Below are positions 11,440 through 22,573 of a stretch of 64,000 nucleotides of DNA, one piece after another. This stretch comes from Durusdinium trenchii. Its lineage: Eukaryota; Sar; Dinophyceae; Suessiales; Symbiodiniaceae. Numbering within the stretch: the first letter of the stretch is position 1; each line of letters opens with the position of its first letter. The position numbers and the translations under genes were made by a program. The stretch lies in assembly GCA_963970005.1 (NCBI GenBank), contig CAXAMN010026694.1:783958-847957 (forward strand), written 5' to 3'. Under the pieces are notes generated by a model. It made no database searches. It saw only the letters and a list, made by a program, of their open reading frames with translations, and was not told the origin of the DNA.

Positions 11440-11800
11440 ATTCTGCTTTGTGCGGTAGTTCATGGGGCTAAAGGCTGGAATGCACACCTGGCTGGCACTG
11501 TTAACTCCGCCAACTCGCTGCTTTTGCTGGTCCTTTCAATTTTCATTGCTGAAAGGAGTCTTCCATTGGCTTTTGGGTTGGACAACTTCCACTTGCAATT
11601 GATTAGACAACCAACGATCATGTTTCGGCTGACTTCCACAAGCGGCACCTGCTGCTGCCTGACCGTCACAATCTCCACAGGCAAATATCCCAAGAAGTAC
11701 TCCACTTCCTGGCACATTCTTTTTTTTGCGCCAGCAGACGTGACGCCGGCGCATGGCCCTAGCCATGGTGTACGACTGTATGAAATTGCGATGTGTATAT
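11440..11800 (-). CDS. Hypothetical exon, strand uncertain
   Basis: The minus strand reads EVEYFLGYLPVEIVTVRQQQ and RNMIVGCLINCKWKL to a stop near 11460. The mixture of charged and hydrophobic residues looks more protein-like than the overlapping plus-strand frame, which is also open. A minus-strand acceptor (tgtgccag before gaagtgg) and a donor (cagcag before gtgccg) are available. Function is not recognised. Confidence 0.28.
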
Positions 11801-11899
11801 GTATATACATGTATATACATATATACTTCTCAGCAAGTCGCACAAGTGCCACGAGTCAAAGGCTCAAACTCAAACTATTGTCTTATTGACAATCTCCAA

Positions 11900-12920
11900 A
11901 GGCAAACAAAGTTCAATTGCAAATCTCCTATCTAGATATAAGTAGCATCTATGAGATTCCACAAGACACCATCAAACGTCACCTTCCTTATGCACATTTG
12001 TTTGTAACTAAGCGCACTACTCTCCAACACAATGACACCCCAACAACATGACAACGAGAAACCCTAACCAAAGATACAACAAGCCCAACGCACACGAAAG
12101 AGAAAGCATGATGAACACAGGGCGCAACAAATTCGATAAGAATGAGGGCAATGCAACATAAGCACACAACTTGCACGGTGCACTAGCAGCACGAGAAAAA
12201 CTGCAGTCTGTGAATTTTTCGCACGATTCTTCAATCTTTTTGCACGTTTCTGTAGCTTGTACTCACTTGAAAACGTGCAAATTCAACTCCGCGGAGCCTT
12301 GTGCACAATTGGGACTGTCGTGAGGAAGACATAAGAATTGGGATCCAACTTGAGCCTCACTGACCGGTCATTGTCAGCTGTTGTCGCTGAGCGGAACCGA
12401 GCGGAACTGGAACAACTTCAAGTTGAGTCGAACAACAAAAGCCACGACAAGCCTGCTGACTTCAGAAGGAACCAATTGAACCATGTTATGTATATATAAC
12501 CATGTTGCACCCAGATTCGCTGCAGCTTGGGACCCTTGAGGGTATCGCAGCGCAAACATCAATATGTGCGGTTATGCCAGGACTCAAAATTTATTGACTC
12601 AGCTTTGAACATGGCAGTGTAACGAGAAAGAATGTGCCAACAACACTGTTGAAGATTCTTGCGGGCTCCACGACTCAAAACTTCACCATGCTTTTAGCCA
12701 AGTGGCGACTCTTGTCCTCCAGCAGTGCCTTGTACTTCGAAGGCCAAGTTTGGCATCTCAGTATCAAGATCTGTGCCGTTGCCTGCGGCAAATAGATCAA
12801 GAAGAAATTAGGCTATTACGAAGTCAGTATTTATCCCCGAAGCATACTCGAATATAATATAAGCTATGCTTGCATCATTCCAATCACCAGTTACCTCTGC
12901 CTGGTTGTGTATATATACAG
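11900..12920. other. Spacer with no supported gene
   Basis: No repeat array is visible. A minus-strand open stretch at 12374-12562 (RYPQGSQAAANLGATWLY) could be an exon but lacks a partner or clear splice signals. Confidence 0.35.
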
Positions 12921-13070
12921 CCTAACAAATCCACGGTTGAGTGGCAAAGCCAACAACAGCAGGTTCCACAATCTCTTGCCATCATCCTTCAATCAAACAA
13001 TCAAAGCATCGCTGAAGAACACTCGCAACTTGCAACTATGCTGAGACTCTGCAAAGCGTCTTCGTTGTGA
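12921..13070 (+). CDS. Gln-rich terminal exon, hypothetical
   Basis: After the acceptor tgtatatatacag the plus strand reads in phase 0 through TVEWQSQQQQVPQSLA and EEHSQLATMLRLCKASS to a TGA at 13068. It encodes 49 residues rich in Gln and Ser. There is no known domain. No upstream exon was identified. It lies convergent to the minus-strand collagen-like gene. Confidence 0.38.
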   Translation, partial: PNKSTVEWQSQQQQVPQSLAIILQSNNQSIAEEHSQLATMLRLCKASSL

Positions 13071-13215
13071 GACAAGACTTTGTTGTAAAGTGTGTGTTGA
13101 TTCAACTACTGTCTGATTTGGACCGTTTATTAAAAACACCGTGTCCCGCCTAACCAAGTGTAGCAATGCCTGCAAAGGGAACAGCAAGCATACATCATCT
13201 GTGTTTGAGAGTGAA

Positions 13216-13521
13216 TCAGGGTGAGATGCACGTATCTGAAGACTCTACATGGTCATCACTTTGAGCCAGCTCGGCAAATGTCTGAGTATCTAGGTGACAC
13301 CAAATATAGGCCAGCCCCATCAAGAGCAAGCAAAGAAACCAGAGCTTTTGTACCCAAGTGTCTTCATCAGGAGAACAAACGTAGAGGCCATGGAAATAGC
13401 CTGGAGCACGGGGCCAATTGAGTACGAAATGAAGGCCATTCTTGTAGTCAAGAGTTATCAAGAGTTTATATACATTACTTATACATTGCAGCTGACTATC
13501 TTGATCATCGCTTCTGGTCAT
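13216..13521 (-). CDS. Hypothetical exon with a membrane-like segment
   Basis: The minus strand reads PGYFHGLYVCSPDEDTW followed by a hydrophobic stretch LWFLCLLLMGLAYIW and then acidic FAELAQSDDH. This resembles a single transmembrane helix with a polar tail. It lies about 250 bp downstream of the collagen-like exons on the same strand and could be a 3' exon of that gene, but no joining splice pair was established. The plus strand (YPSVFIRRTNVEAMEI) is also open. Confidence 0.28.
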   Translation of the reverse strand: MTRSDDQDSQLQCISNVYKLLITLDYKNGLHFVLNWPRAPGYFHGLYVCSPDEDTWVQKLWFLCLLLMGLAYIWCHLDTQTFAELAQSDDHVESSDTCISP

Positions 13522-13765
13522 GTACCGTTTTCTTTGTGGACCCCCGGACCGCTCCTATGTCAAAATGTGTCGTAGTTACAGCAAATAAACAAAAAATGTG
13601 TTGGATGCTACACTGAATCGAAATTAAAGCTTCTGGTGCCTTCTAGCTAACCAATGCGTATAACAAGCAAAAATGCAAAAACTGAGGAAGCAAAGAAGGT
13701 ATGGTTCCCAACTATTGTTGCAATCAATGAGATCAACGGGTGCTGCATGGTTATGCCACTCCCAC

Positions 13766-14664
13766 GGGCCTCTGGCATTTCAGGCTCTTCTTCAGGCCCA
13801 TATTCTGGCCCGGTGACAGGGTTCTCTGCTTCATCTGGTACTGCATCCGAGGGGATGATCTGATCATCCGGAACTCCACCAGCATCAGGGATCGTGACCA
13901 CCACGTCAGGTTCTGAGACACGAGGGTTTGAACTTTCTGCAGGCCGCTTTCTGGCAACATTTTGAACAACCATTGCTGAACTTCAAGCATACTTGGAAAT
14001 GGGGAACAAACGGAGGCGGATTGTACGATGCCAAATGTTCATGAGCCAACCGCTCTTAGATCAAATGGCCCAGAAACGACAACCTATGACTTGCCATCAA
14101 AGATCCCTGCCTTCATCTTCAGGGCCTTCGTCTTCAGGACCTTCTGGGCCTTCTGGACCTTCCGCGCCCTCGGGGCCTCCTGGGCCTTCCGGGCCCTCCG
14201 GGCCTTCGGGGCCTTCCGGGCCCTCGGCGCCTTCTGGCCCTACCGGGCCTTCAAGACCTACTGGGCCTTCAGGACCTTCTGGGCCTTCAGGACCTTCCAT
14301 CCAGGTGCCATCAAGTCCATCCGGTCCATAGTCACCGCCTGGACCTTCAAAATCTGGTTCCATGTAGGCTCCGTCAGGCCCTTCTCTCATATACTCCGGC
14401 CCGTCTGGAGGACTCTCGAGATAGGGTTCTTCCTCCGCATAATCTGGTTCCATGTAGGATCCATCTGGCCCAGCAGACATATAGTCTGGCCCTGGGCCAG
14501 AATAGTATGATCCCTCCAGTGGCTCTCCATAGTCGTCATCATAGTCCTCCACATCATCATAGTCATAATAATCGTCCACGTCGCCAGGAATAGGCTGAGT
14601 AGATCCAGCCTCCACGGCAAACAAAACTATCCCGGCAATAGACGCCAAACAGTGTGTGTGAGGT
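13766..14664 (-). CDS. Secreted acidic collagen-like (Gly-X-Y) protein
   Basis: The first visible exon (14664-14111) follows an acceptor ctacacctctag and starts with a hydrophobic segment [15 protein letters not shown], probably the end of a signal peptide whose start lies on an earlier exon. Next comes an acidic Tyr/Asp region ([17 protein letters not shown]) with repeated GPDGxYMEPD units, then about 20 Gly-X-Y triplets, mostly GPE and GAE. A GC donor after GAAG and an acceptor ending cctgcag join it in phase to 13936-13766, which reads [12 protein letters not shown] and [14 protein letters not shown]. The intron would be 174 nt (GC-AG). Collagen-type repeats usually form triple helices in extracellular proteins; strong acidity suggests cation binding, which is inference. 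The gene is incomplete at both ends. Confidence 0.55.
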
Positions 14665-14689
14665 CTAGAGGTGTAGCAGCAGAAAGTCT

Positions 14690-14840
14690 AGAGATCTAGA
14701 CGCATTGGGGTGCAGAGGTGATGGTGGTGATGAAGGTGGAGATCGTGGTGATGAAGGTGGAGATCGTGATGATGGTGGCGGTGGTGGTGAGTGAGTGTGA
14801 GTGTGAGTATGAGTATGAGGTGTGACGTGTGACGTGTGAC

Positions 14841-14889
<49 letters not shown>

Positions 14890-15158
14890 CGAGAGTGAGA
14901 GTGACAGTGACAGTGAGAGTGAGAGTGAGAGTTGAGAGAGTGAGTGAGAGTTGAGAGAGTGAGTGAGAGTTGAGAGAGAGAGAGAGAGTGAGTGAGTGAG
15001 TGAGTGAGTGAGTGAGTGAGTGAGTGAGTGAGTGAGAGAGTGAGTGTGAGTGTGAGTGTGAGTGTCTGTGAGTGTGAGTGAGTGTGAGTGTGAGTGAGAG
15101 AGAGTGAGAGTGAAAGTGAGCGAGAGAGTGGGAGTGAGAGAGAGTGAGAAGTGGTGAG
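14690..15158. repeat. GA/GTGA simple sequence
   Basis: Runs of gtgatg, gagagtgagt, (gtga)n and (ga)n. The open minus-strand frame encodes only Ser/Leu/Thr/His low-complexity sequence and directly abuts the 42-bp array. Confidence 0.85.
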
Positions 15159-15159
15159 T

Positions 15160-16050
15160 GGGTGTGAGCACTTCGAGGTTCACAAAGTGCTTTGCCTGCC
15201 GCGAAATCTGCACTTCAAGATTCGCAAAAGGGCTGTGCCTCCCACGAAATCTGCACTTCGAGGTTCACAAAGCGCTGTGCCTGCCACGAAATCTGCACTT
15301 CGAGGTTCACAAAGCGCTGTGCCTGCCACGAAATCTGCCCTTCGAGGTTCACAGAGTATATACTGTGCCTGCCACGAAACCTGCACTTCGAGGTTCACAA
15401 AGTCCTGCCCCTGCCACAACATCTGCATAGAGGCTCACAAAGTCCTCTGCCTGCCACGAAATCTGCCCTGCGAGGTCACAAGCGCTACGCCTGCCACGAA
15501 ATCTGCACTTGGAGGCTCACCAAGTGCTGCGCCCGCCACGACATCTGCACTTCGAGGTTCACAAAGTGCTCTGCCTGCCACGAAATCTGCACTTGGGGGT
15601 TCACAAGGCGGCGGTATAGTGACGAGGTTGAGTACTTGGTCTTCGGACCAGACATACCCGGGCTCCAGGCCCAACCCCACACACGCACATCGGGGCTCAC
15701 AAAGTGTTGCGCCTGCCACGAAAACTGCACTTCGAGGCTTCGAGGTTCACAAAGCGGCGCGCCTGCCACAAAATCTGCACGTCGAGGTTCACAAAGCGCT
15801 GCCCGTGACGAACTGCACTTCGAGGTTCACAAAGCGCTGCACCTGCCACGAAATTTGCACTTCAAGGTCCACAAAGTACTGCACCTGCCACGAAATCTGC
15901 AAACTACCCACATGTCCAAAAGTCACGATTCACTGCACCTGTCACGAAATCAGAGCGCCTCGAAGATCACCACCGTGTCCAAAGTGCCGCGCCTGACGAA
16001 AAGTCGACTTTGGACCAAAAACACGAGGTTTCCCTTGCGCCTGCCACGAA
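15160..16050. repeat. 42-bp minisatellite, open in several frames
   Basis: The unit contains cttcgaggttcacaaagcg and ctgcctgccacgaaatctg. Copies are near-perfect at 15240-15400, then diverge and vary in length. Because 42 is divisible by three, more than one frame stays open for 280-330 codons and repeats a 14-residue unit such as LRGSQSAVPATKSA. About 15620-15690 carries an unrelated insertion. Similar repeats are, to my knowledge, common in Symbiodiniaceae genomes. I do not call it a gene. Confidence 0.85.
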
Positions 16051-16655
16051 AAGTGACCATCATGTCCGAAAATGCGCACGGCACCACAACGAGAGCGCGC
16101 CAGCCCACCAGATTCTGCGAATCTGCGCGGTCGAAATGCACTTCGAGGATTTCGAGGGGCATGAATGTACTGTTAATAGCAGCGAATTAGCCGGACACGC
16201 CCACGCAACACCTCGAATCTAACACCGCTGCTTAACCATTACCGTATGAACCCCTAGTGTGTCCACACTGTTTGGGGAAAAAATCAAGGGAATGGGCAGA
16301 GACGGAATGTTTGCATGTGTCTGGAACGCCTGACAATTTGTTTACCTCGGACTGTAGCTATAATTTATAAAACAGGCATCATTTATCATCCTTTCCTAGC
16401 ATGTCATATCAGGTCTCACGTTTGCTTAGAGGCAATCGCACGCTTGGAACATTCACACCGTAACATGCGATCAAGCTCTTAGAACCTTGAGGCCAACACT
16501 CACCGAAAAGGTAACATTCAAGGCATGCAACACATAGAAGCCTGGAATCCAGAACATCCCGGCCCATGTGTAAGGTCTTGCTCTGTAGTTTTTTCGGAAA
16601 GCAGGTTTCCCTCATGTTCTCTTCATTTTACCTCAAACCCTTGGTTGCCTGTTTG

Positions 16656-16965
16656 CCAAGAAGCTACTAGGTCCTACGTAGAGGCCATCGCTATTAGGTT
16701 GGAGGCCACTACTACTAGTAACAAGAAGCTACTAGTAGCTTTTTGCCAAAGTAGAAATCAATTTATTGTCTGTTCAAAGAGGCGAAGTGGTCGCCCATGG
16801 CAACCCGCCTGCCTAGATGTCAATGTCTGGTTGGATGAGGATGTTGTGTGAGGATGCGAGGAGGTTAGTAGCTTCTTGTTCCTAGTAGCGATGCCAGGAG
16901 CCCCTAGTAGCGTCCTTGCAGTAAGGCCAGGAGCCCCTCGTAGCTTCTTGTTACTAGTATTGCTT
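16656..16965. repeat. Dispersed CTAGTAG repeats, opposed copies
   Basis: 16656-16745 reads aacaagaagctactagtagc with ggccatcgctattaggttgg. 16861-16965 reads the other way (gtagcttcttgttcctagtagc, ccaggagcccc). The core ctactagtag is nearly palindromic. Confidence 0.7.
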
Positions 16966-17430
16966 TCTCACGCTCAGCAGTCTGAAACTATTCATCCCTC
17001 TCCCACAGGGACCTGCAGCATGGAGCGCATGTGACCAACGATGAGCGCGCGCGGTGCTTTCGTCGCCCTGCAACGGCTAGCATGCATAAGAATGCACTTG
17101 CGAAGTCATGAAACAAATCGATTCGCATGAGATCTATGATGATCTATGTAATTCATTGTAGCTGCTGTGCCAATGAGATTAAAGCGGCATTTGTGCTCAC
17201 CAGAAAGAAGGGTGCAGCGTAGCTAGATTGGTGCATACTTTGTTGTGCAAACAATAATATACATCTTTCAAATGACCCTCAGATTTGCAAACCTAACAAC
17301 CCAAGAACCCCCCCAACTTCCTTGAACCGATCTCTTCGGGCCAGAAGAGTCTCCCGCTCCTTCCGGTCTCCAGCTGAGTCTGCAGGGCCTGTGACCAGGG
17401 CGGAACGGCCTTCCTTATCTTCAGGCTTGT

Positions 17431-17481
17431 TACTGTTACTAGTAGCTTCTTGCTAATAGTAATGCCCTTGTTACTAGTTGT
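17431..17481. repeat. Dispersed CTAGTAG repeat
   Basis: It reads ttactagtagcttcttgc and cccttgttactagttg, in the same orientation as the 16.9-kb copy. Confidence 0.65.
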
Positions 17482-18194
17482 TTCGATGTTGCTACTGTGA
17501 TCTGAAAAAATAAGATTGCACGATGTATAGATGGCACTTACACATCAAGACGTTCTTTGTACTAAAGCTTCACAAAGTTGATGAACACCCCGTTGTCCAA
17601 GCAAGTTGCACCGCCCTAACAAGATGCAAGCAACTTTGAGTGGAGCTGCATTCATGGTGGTGACTGTTCCAGCTCTCTTCCCTCGTCAATCACCCCATGT
17701 GACTATGACGATGGTTTGGCGTGCATGGCTGATTCCACTGTTGATTTGCCCTTGCACATTCTGATCTTGCCAAGTATATTCAGCTCTCTTTTGGCTTGTG
17801 GCTTTGCGTAGTAGATCTACTGGTTACCTGCCTTATGCATTTCCTTGCATCGCGGCCACTTTTGGCAAATACCTTCGTAAAGCTTCTCGATATCATGTTT
17901 CGGACCTTGGCGCCCACACATTTGCTTATAATGAGACTTGTCTGGTCTGAAGTTTAGACGTCTGAGATTGAAACGACCAACAATCCGCCGACCCCACTCG
18001 TGGGGTCAGGCGTGACTGTTGATTAAGGCTAAGGCTATGATTAAGGCATACCTCCCCTACCCCTCCGGAGCTTTGTTGGAGTGACGAAAAGTAGCCTAAA
18101 ATTGTCCAAGATTTGTCCAAGATTTCTCCATCCCAATTGATTTACATCTTGGGGCACCCTCTCCACCCGCGGGGGAAACTAAGCACGGTCCCTA

Positions 18195-18222
18195 AATGGT
18201 CCCGGGCTCGAATCCCGGCCTG
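18195..18222 (+). other. tRNA T-arm-like hairpin
   Basis: A perfect 5-bp stem CCGGG/CCCGG (18202-18206 with 18214-18218) closes a 7-base loop CTCGAAT, differing by one base from the usual TTCGAAT T-loop. No matching acceptor stem, D-arm or anticodon arm was found in the preceding 70 bases. It could be the B box of a tRNA-derived SINE or chance. Confidence 0.3.
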
Positions 18223-18239
18223 GTTGCGGCCTGGTCCCT

Positions 18240-18460
18240 GCCAGTGCCCTTGGTTTTTCCTAGATTGTGTAACGTTTTCCGCTGGATTGCTAGGATTTTC
18301 AAAGGTTTTGGTAAGATTTACTCATGCCTTTTTTGATGGTTTTTCCGGGATTTTCTATGGTTTTTCTAGGAATTTCTGTGGTTTCCTGAGATGTTCCACT
18401 CTTTTTTCTAAGGTGTTTTCGAGCGTTTTTTCTAGGAGTTTCTCCTCTATGCGCTCCGCA
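18240..18460. repeat. Degenerate T-rich short repeats
   Basis: Variants of ggtttttctaggatttt recur about every 20-25 bp (near 18252, 18287, 18337, 18358, 18427). It directly follows the tRNA-like hairpin, which fits the body of a short retroelement but does not prove one. Confidence 0.4.
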
Positions 18461-18699
18461 CGTGCAAGCTTTTTCTGCTCTTTTCTAGTGCTGTGCTCGC
18501 ATTCTGCCAGTATGCCGGTGGATGTTCAACAAAAATGCTAACCCATTTGCCATGCTCGATTTTTCGAAAAAAAACTCTTAACCCATTAAACTTAGGCCAT
18601 CCACTTCCCTGGGGGTCGGCGGCTGCCAGGCGCTAGCCTGGTTAAATAAAGGCCCGTTGATTGAGGCTCTAAGTACACTAGTCTAGTTATAGACTGTAA

Positions 18700-19900
18700 A
18701 TACATTGGCTCTGCAGACACCAGCCCTGTACAAAGCCAGGAGGAACCACCGGATCAAGAAGTCAATGCGCCGTGGATCGAGGGTGATTCACTCCGTGTCT
18801 GGGTGTCCCGTGCCAGTGATCAAAGTAGTGCCTGAGAGGAGAGAAGTGGTGGGGTCATTGCACCAATTTGATGACCAGCACTGTGGTTCAGCAGTACTAT
18901 CCGCTTCGGCGGCAATTTCGATCAGTTGTGTCCTCCATCTGGAAATCTGGAGAGATAGATCCAAGGTTGAGCAATCCAAAATGTGGATTTCAAGGGTTTG
19001 GGGGAAGATCTAGACATGGAACATTGGATCTTGAAGGCGTGTTGATCTGGGACGCCCAAAGGACGCCCATGTCTCTTTCCACTACATCAAAGGTCCTTCG
19101 AACCCTGCTCAATCAGCTCACTCCTGTGCGTGCGCGTACTGCAATTCGCATCACACAGACCCTGTGGTGCAGGAACTGAACCCATCGCCGGACGCTCCGA
19201 ACGACATGCCCAGCGCCCAGCACGACGACATGGCTAGTCGACAGCACACTCGTTGATGCGGCACCGACAGCGCACAGGCGACTGATTGCAGCATCAACTG
19301 GTGTTCAACGTCAGCTTCTGTTCTTTGAGAAAATGGATGAAAAAGGACAAGCACATGTGTCACACTTGCCAGATCCGTCGAACCGTGCATGTAACTGACA
19401 AAATTGCTGTATGCCCTCGGTCAAGTACCAGGACGGAATCATTTCGGACCCCAAGGACAGAATCGCCTGAATCGGGAATCAACCCACAAGCGCTGTCCAT
19501 GCCCGGTTTCTTCTCCTGGAAGACACAAAGGCCATGCACACGTCGTAGCTTTGGTTGGGATTGGTCATACTATAGGCAAAATGAAAATTGAAAACTCCAG
19601 ATATGGAAAGTGATGAAATATATGAAAGTGTGCTTCAAACATGTCGATAGCAAAGGGTAGTTAGTTGAGTGGCTGAAGGGAGCTGAAAGGTGGCATTCGA
19701 AGAATGGGTCGACTCGCTCTCTTCGATCAGTGTGATTGACATCAAAGAGCGCAGGCGCTGCTTTGAATATGAGTGGAAAAGCCATGGGTTAAGTGGCGAG
19801 CTCGGTGGCTGGAGTTGGTGTTGAGAAGGATGATATGGCGAGTGGCAGTGTGGTTTGTAGGATCGAGTTTGCCAACGGGGTTGAACAAGTGAGGTGGACA
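18700..19900 (+). pseudogene. Retrotransposon polyprotein fragment (probably Ty1/copia type)
   Basis: Plus-strand frames change repeatedly: ADTSPVQSQEEPPDQEV near 18715, then DPRLSNPKCGFQGFGG near 18958, HGTLDLEGVLIWD near 19015, PSPDAPNDMPSAQHDDM near 19185, then LLFFEKMDEKGQAHV near 19318 and VWKVMKY-like sequence near 19600. The Pro/Ser/Asp-rich linker character resembles the region between integrase and reverse transcriptase in copia-type polyproteins of Symbiodiniaceae as I remember them. No catalytic domain is present within the fragment. Stops and shifts show it is decayed. The assignment to copia is from memory of similar sequence, not a search. Confidence 0.42.
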
Positions 19901-19974
19901 TAGGTGGACCAGGTACCTGGATGGACCGTTGTTTCCGTCATCTATTCAAACATGGTGAAGGACATAGAAGGACA

Positions 19975-20075
19975 TCCATCGCTATTAGGTTGGAGGCCAT
20001 TGCTATTAGGGTGGAGGCCATCGCTTCTAGGGAGGAGGCCATTGCTATTAGGTTCCTTTTGCTATTAGAAGGACT
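19975..20075. repeat. Dispersed repeat (gctattaggttggaggcc type)
   Basis: Four tandem variants of ccatcgctattaggttggagg. The same phrase occurs in the 16.7-kb and 59.7-kb copies, linking it to the CTAGTAG family. Confidence 0.7.
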
Positions 20076-20702
20076 ACTTAGACCATCACCCTGTCTGCGG
20101 TCAGGCGCCGCATCCATTCGTCCAGTTCTCGGCTCGGCAACATCCAGTGCTCTGCTCCTGGCAAAAGTCCAGTGGCTCGGTGCTGTCGCCGACCTTGGTT
20201 ACGACCAAAATCAAAAAATGCTCATTTCGGACTTGCACACTTGTGAACGCTGACTGGATCATATTAGAAAAAGAAACACTGACTGGACATCCCCTTCCCC
20301 TTCCAAAAGTGCACCTGCCACATACCAAAAGTCCCTTGTTCGGGTCCCGCAAGCCAAGAGAGAATCACTTTATGTGGATGACATTCATAGTTCAGACATG
20401 CCAAATAACAGTGGCATCCACCCCAAAATGCCTCAACAGAGCATGCTCTCCGATTTGTACTGTTAGATAGATCTTGTTAACACGTTGTCCATCAAAACAT
20501 GTGTGTTTCCTCTAGTCTGTTTGATTTGTCTCTTGTCTTGCTTGGTTCTAAAGTGGCACCGTGTCAAAATCATGCGTTGAATATGTGCAAACAGCAGGTT
20601 TAAATGGACCAAGTGGATACCCTGGTTTGGAGGGTACTTGAAATCTTTGATTTGATGTAGAACAAATCACGAAGTACGATTCTATAAAGTATCTAATTAC
20701 AG

Positions 20703-21370
20703 GATGTTCTGGTTCGCGGTGGCCCAACTTATGTTCCGGAAAACAAAGCGTCCCAATTCAGGGGCGTTGAGAATAGAAGGCGGGCAAAAGGGGGAGGCTG
20801 TTCCTGGAGGCCCAGAAACCGCTACAAATTTGCTTCTTGCTGCACATTCTTCTAGCCAGATAAATGGGTCCGTCTGTCTTGGGCTTCGCAAGGCTCTGGA
20901 GTTGCAAGACAGTGACCAAGAGGTATTTGAAAACAGCATAACTCACTGCTGAAGTGATGCAGAAAACAATGCTCGGCCATACCATGGAGCTGCCAAATGC
21001 TCTAAAAGGTTGGATGTACAGTACTGAAGAAGTCACCAAATGGCCCATCCTAAACCATGATAACCATGGCCCTGAGAAATGCCGGTTTTTACATTCCACA
21101 GACACGACCCGCTGAAACCATGTGTGTGTGTGTGTTCGTCTATCTGAGGTCTCGGCCGTGATACCCCGAAAGTCCAGGCCCCAATGCAGTTTGCCCACTG
21201 ACTGCAAGGACTCCTACCAGGCAATCCTACTGTGCAACTCATGGTTGAAAGAATTCGGATCTGTTCCAATCAGCCAATCACAGATCGAATTCCACTACCT
21301 CAAAAAGTTAAAAAGGCTTGGGGTGCTAGCCAAAAGCTCCTCACGCACGGCCCTTAATCTGCTCGTCTGA
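20703..21370 (+). CDS. Hypothetical protein, two phase-matched exons
   Basis: Exon one (20703-20922) follows attacag and reads FAVAQLMFRKTKRPNSGALR, then ATNLLLAAHSSSQ and ALELQDSDQE, ending in phase 0 at a GT donor. The acceptor gactgcaag before gactcc starts exon two (21209-21370), also phase 0: DSYQAILLCNSWLKEFGS, IEFHYLKKLKRLGV and a stop TGA. The intron is 286 nt with GT-AG ends. The encoded C-terminus is basic. No family was recognised. The start is on an unseen upstream exon. The minus strand is open over part of the interval, which is the main doubt. Confidence 0.48.
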
Positions 21371-21371
21371 G

Positions 21372-22570
21372 TCCCTCTACTGAAGCAGCTGAGGCTGGAC
21401 GCCACTGGGACAATCGGAACAAAGGGTTCTTTTGCCAGTCGCCTCTTGGCTCGAAACCGGCGGATGTATATGATGAATGTATGAATGTTAGACGTTATGA
21501 TTCCAGAAAATATGTCAGACGCTAGATGATTAGATATGGTTATATATAAATATGCTAAAATGGAGAAGTGTTGGACCCTCCAATTGTAGCTACAAGGGAC
21601 CCTCAGGTCCGGCAACTGCGACAACAGCTTTTTAAACACGCTTCGTATCTGGCACTGGACACAGAAAAACGATCGGTGAAAACCAACAACTGACCTTGAT
21701 TTGCAAAGAATAGATGTCATTAGAATAGTTCTGCAAAAAGCAAGCAGTCCCGGACATGTCCTTATGGAAAGCTGGTTTCAGTGTGGGTGCTAGCATTCAT
21801 ACACAGTATTGCAGTATTGATGTAAGCCGGCGCCAGCTTGCTCATAAATTATTGAATACAGTATCAGTATGAACCGATGACAATCTGCAGGAATCATGGG
21901 AAACTCCTTCCTCCGGCTGAGAATGCAAAACCCCAACTCCCAAACTTCCTTGATAGGTGCTTCGTTGAGGCCCAAGACACCTTCACGGCTGCAATCTGTG
22001 ACGCTTAAATCCTCAATCAAAACAACTCCCACTCAGGGTTTGTTGCACACTCCGCATTGTATCCTATAATTGCAGTATATACCCCTGTTCACATCCCGCT
22101 GAATTTGTCTTTTCATCTCCCGGCCACGCATCAGCTGTTTTGCGTAGATTTGGTGGATGTGCGAATCGCAACACGCTCTCAGAACGGGGAGCAACTACTA
22201 ACTACCTGGGCAAATGCCTCTTAATGCAATATTGATGACCGCAAAAGTTGAAACCAACAATGAGATTCCTTTAGCACACCGTGCTGGCTTCACGCAAGCT
22301 GGTCATAAGTTGACATCTGCAAAGGAAATCAACGCAATGCACCTGGACCCTGCTCGTTGAAACACATCGAGAAGCGTTCAATACCTGGCATTAGCCGCGA
22401 GGCCGCAAGGCCAACCCCCTGCTGATTTGTAAAGCGGGATGCCTGCATGTGAATGAAAGTATATAAATAGACTTAGAATAACTTAAATGCATATGATATC
22501 ACCGCCTTTCTGGGAAGAGGGTGCCCACTGAGTGAAGTCGGAGTCTGGAAATCACGTTGTCAGAGATTGT
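21372..22570. other. Spacer, possible minus-strand exon
   Basis: A minus-strand open frame at 21295-21720 (RRFRAKRRLAKEPFVPIVP) and one at 21790-22032 are possible exons without splice partners. No repeats stand out. Confidence 0.3.
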
Positions 22571-22573
22571 GTC

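Larger units (their letters stand above)
16200..18180. other. Spacer with dispersed CTAGTAG repeats
   Basis: No supported gene. CTAGTAG-family copies lie at 16656-16745, 16861-16965 and 17431-17481. A plus-strand frame at 16525-16851 runs through the first of these and is not taken as coding. Confidence 0.45.

Noticed and set aside
11034..11471. Pro-rich and Gly-rich ORFs on opposite strands
   Set aside because: They arise from poly-C/poly-G tracts.
14665..15213. 182-codon minus-strand ORF
   Set aside because: It is Ser/Leu/Thr/His low complexity from GA/GTGA sequence.
15160..16050. CRISPR-like regular repeats
   Set aside because: Units are contiguous with no unique spacers of constant length, and the context is eukaryotic.
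15151..16190. Two long plus-strand ORFs (about 281 and 332 codons)
   Set aside because: They are the product of a 42-bp tandem repeat whose length is a multiple of three; composition is purely repetitive.
18195..18222. Complete tRNA gene
   Set aside because: Only a T-arm-like hairpin; no acceptor pairing, D-arm or anticodon arm.
20758..21207. 149-codon minus-strand ORF as the main gene
   Set aside because: The plus strand offers two phase-matched exons with good splice sites and a stop; the minus frame is probably its shadow, though not excluded.
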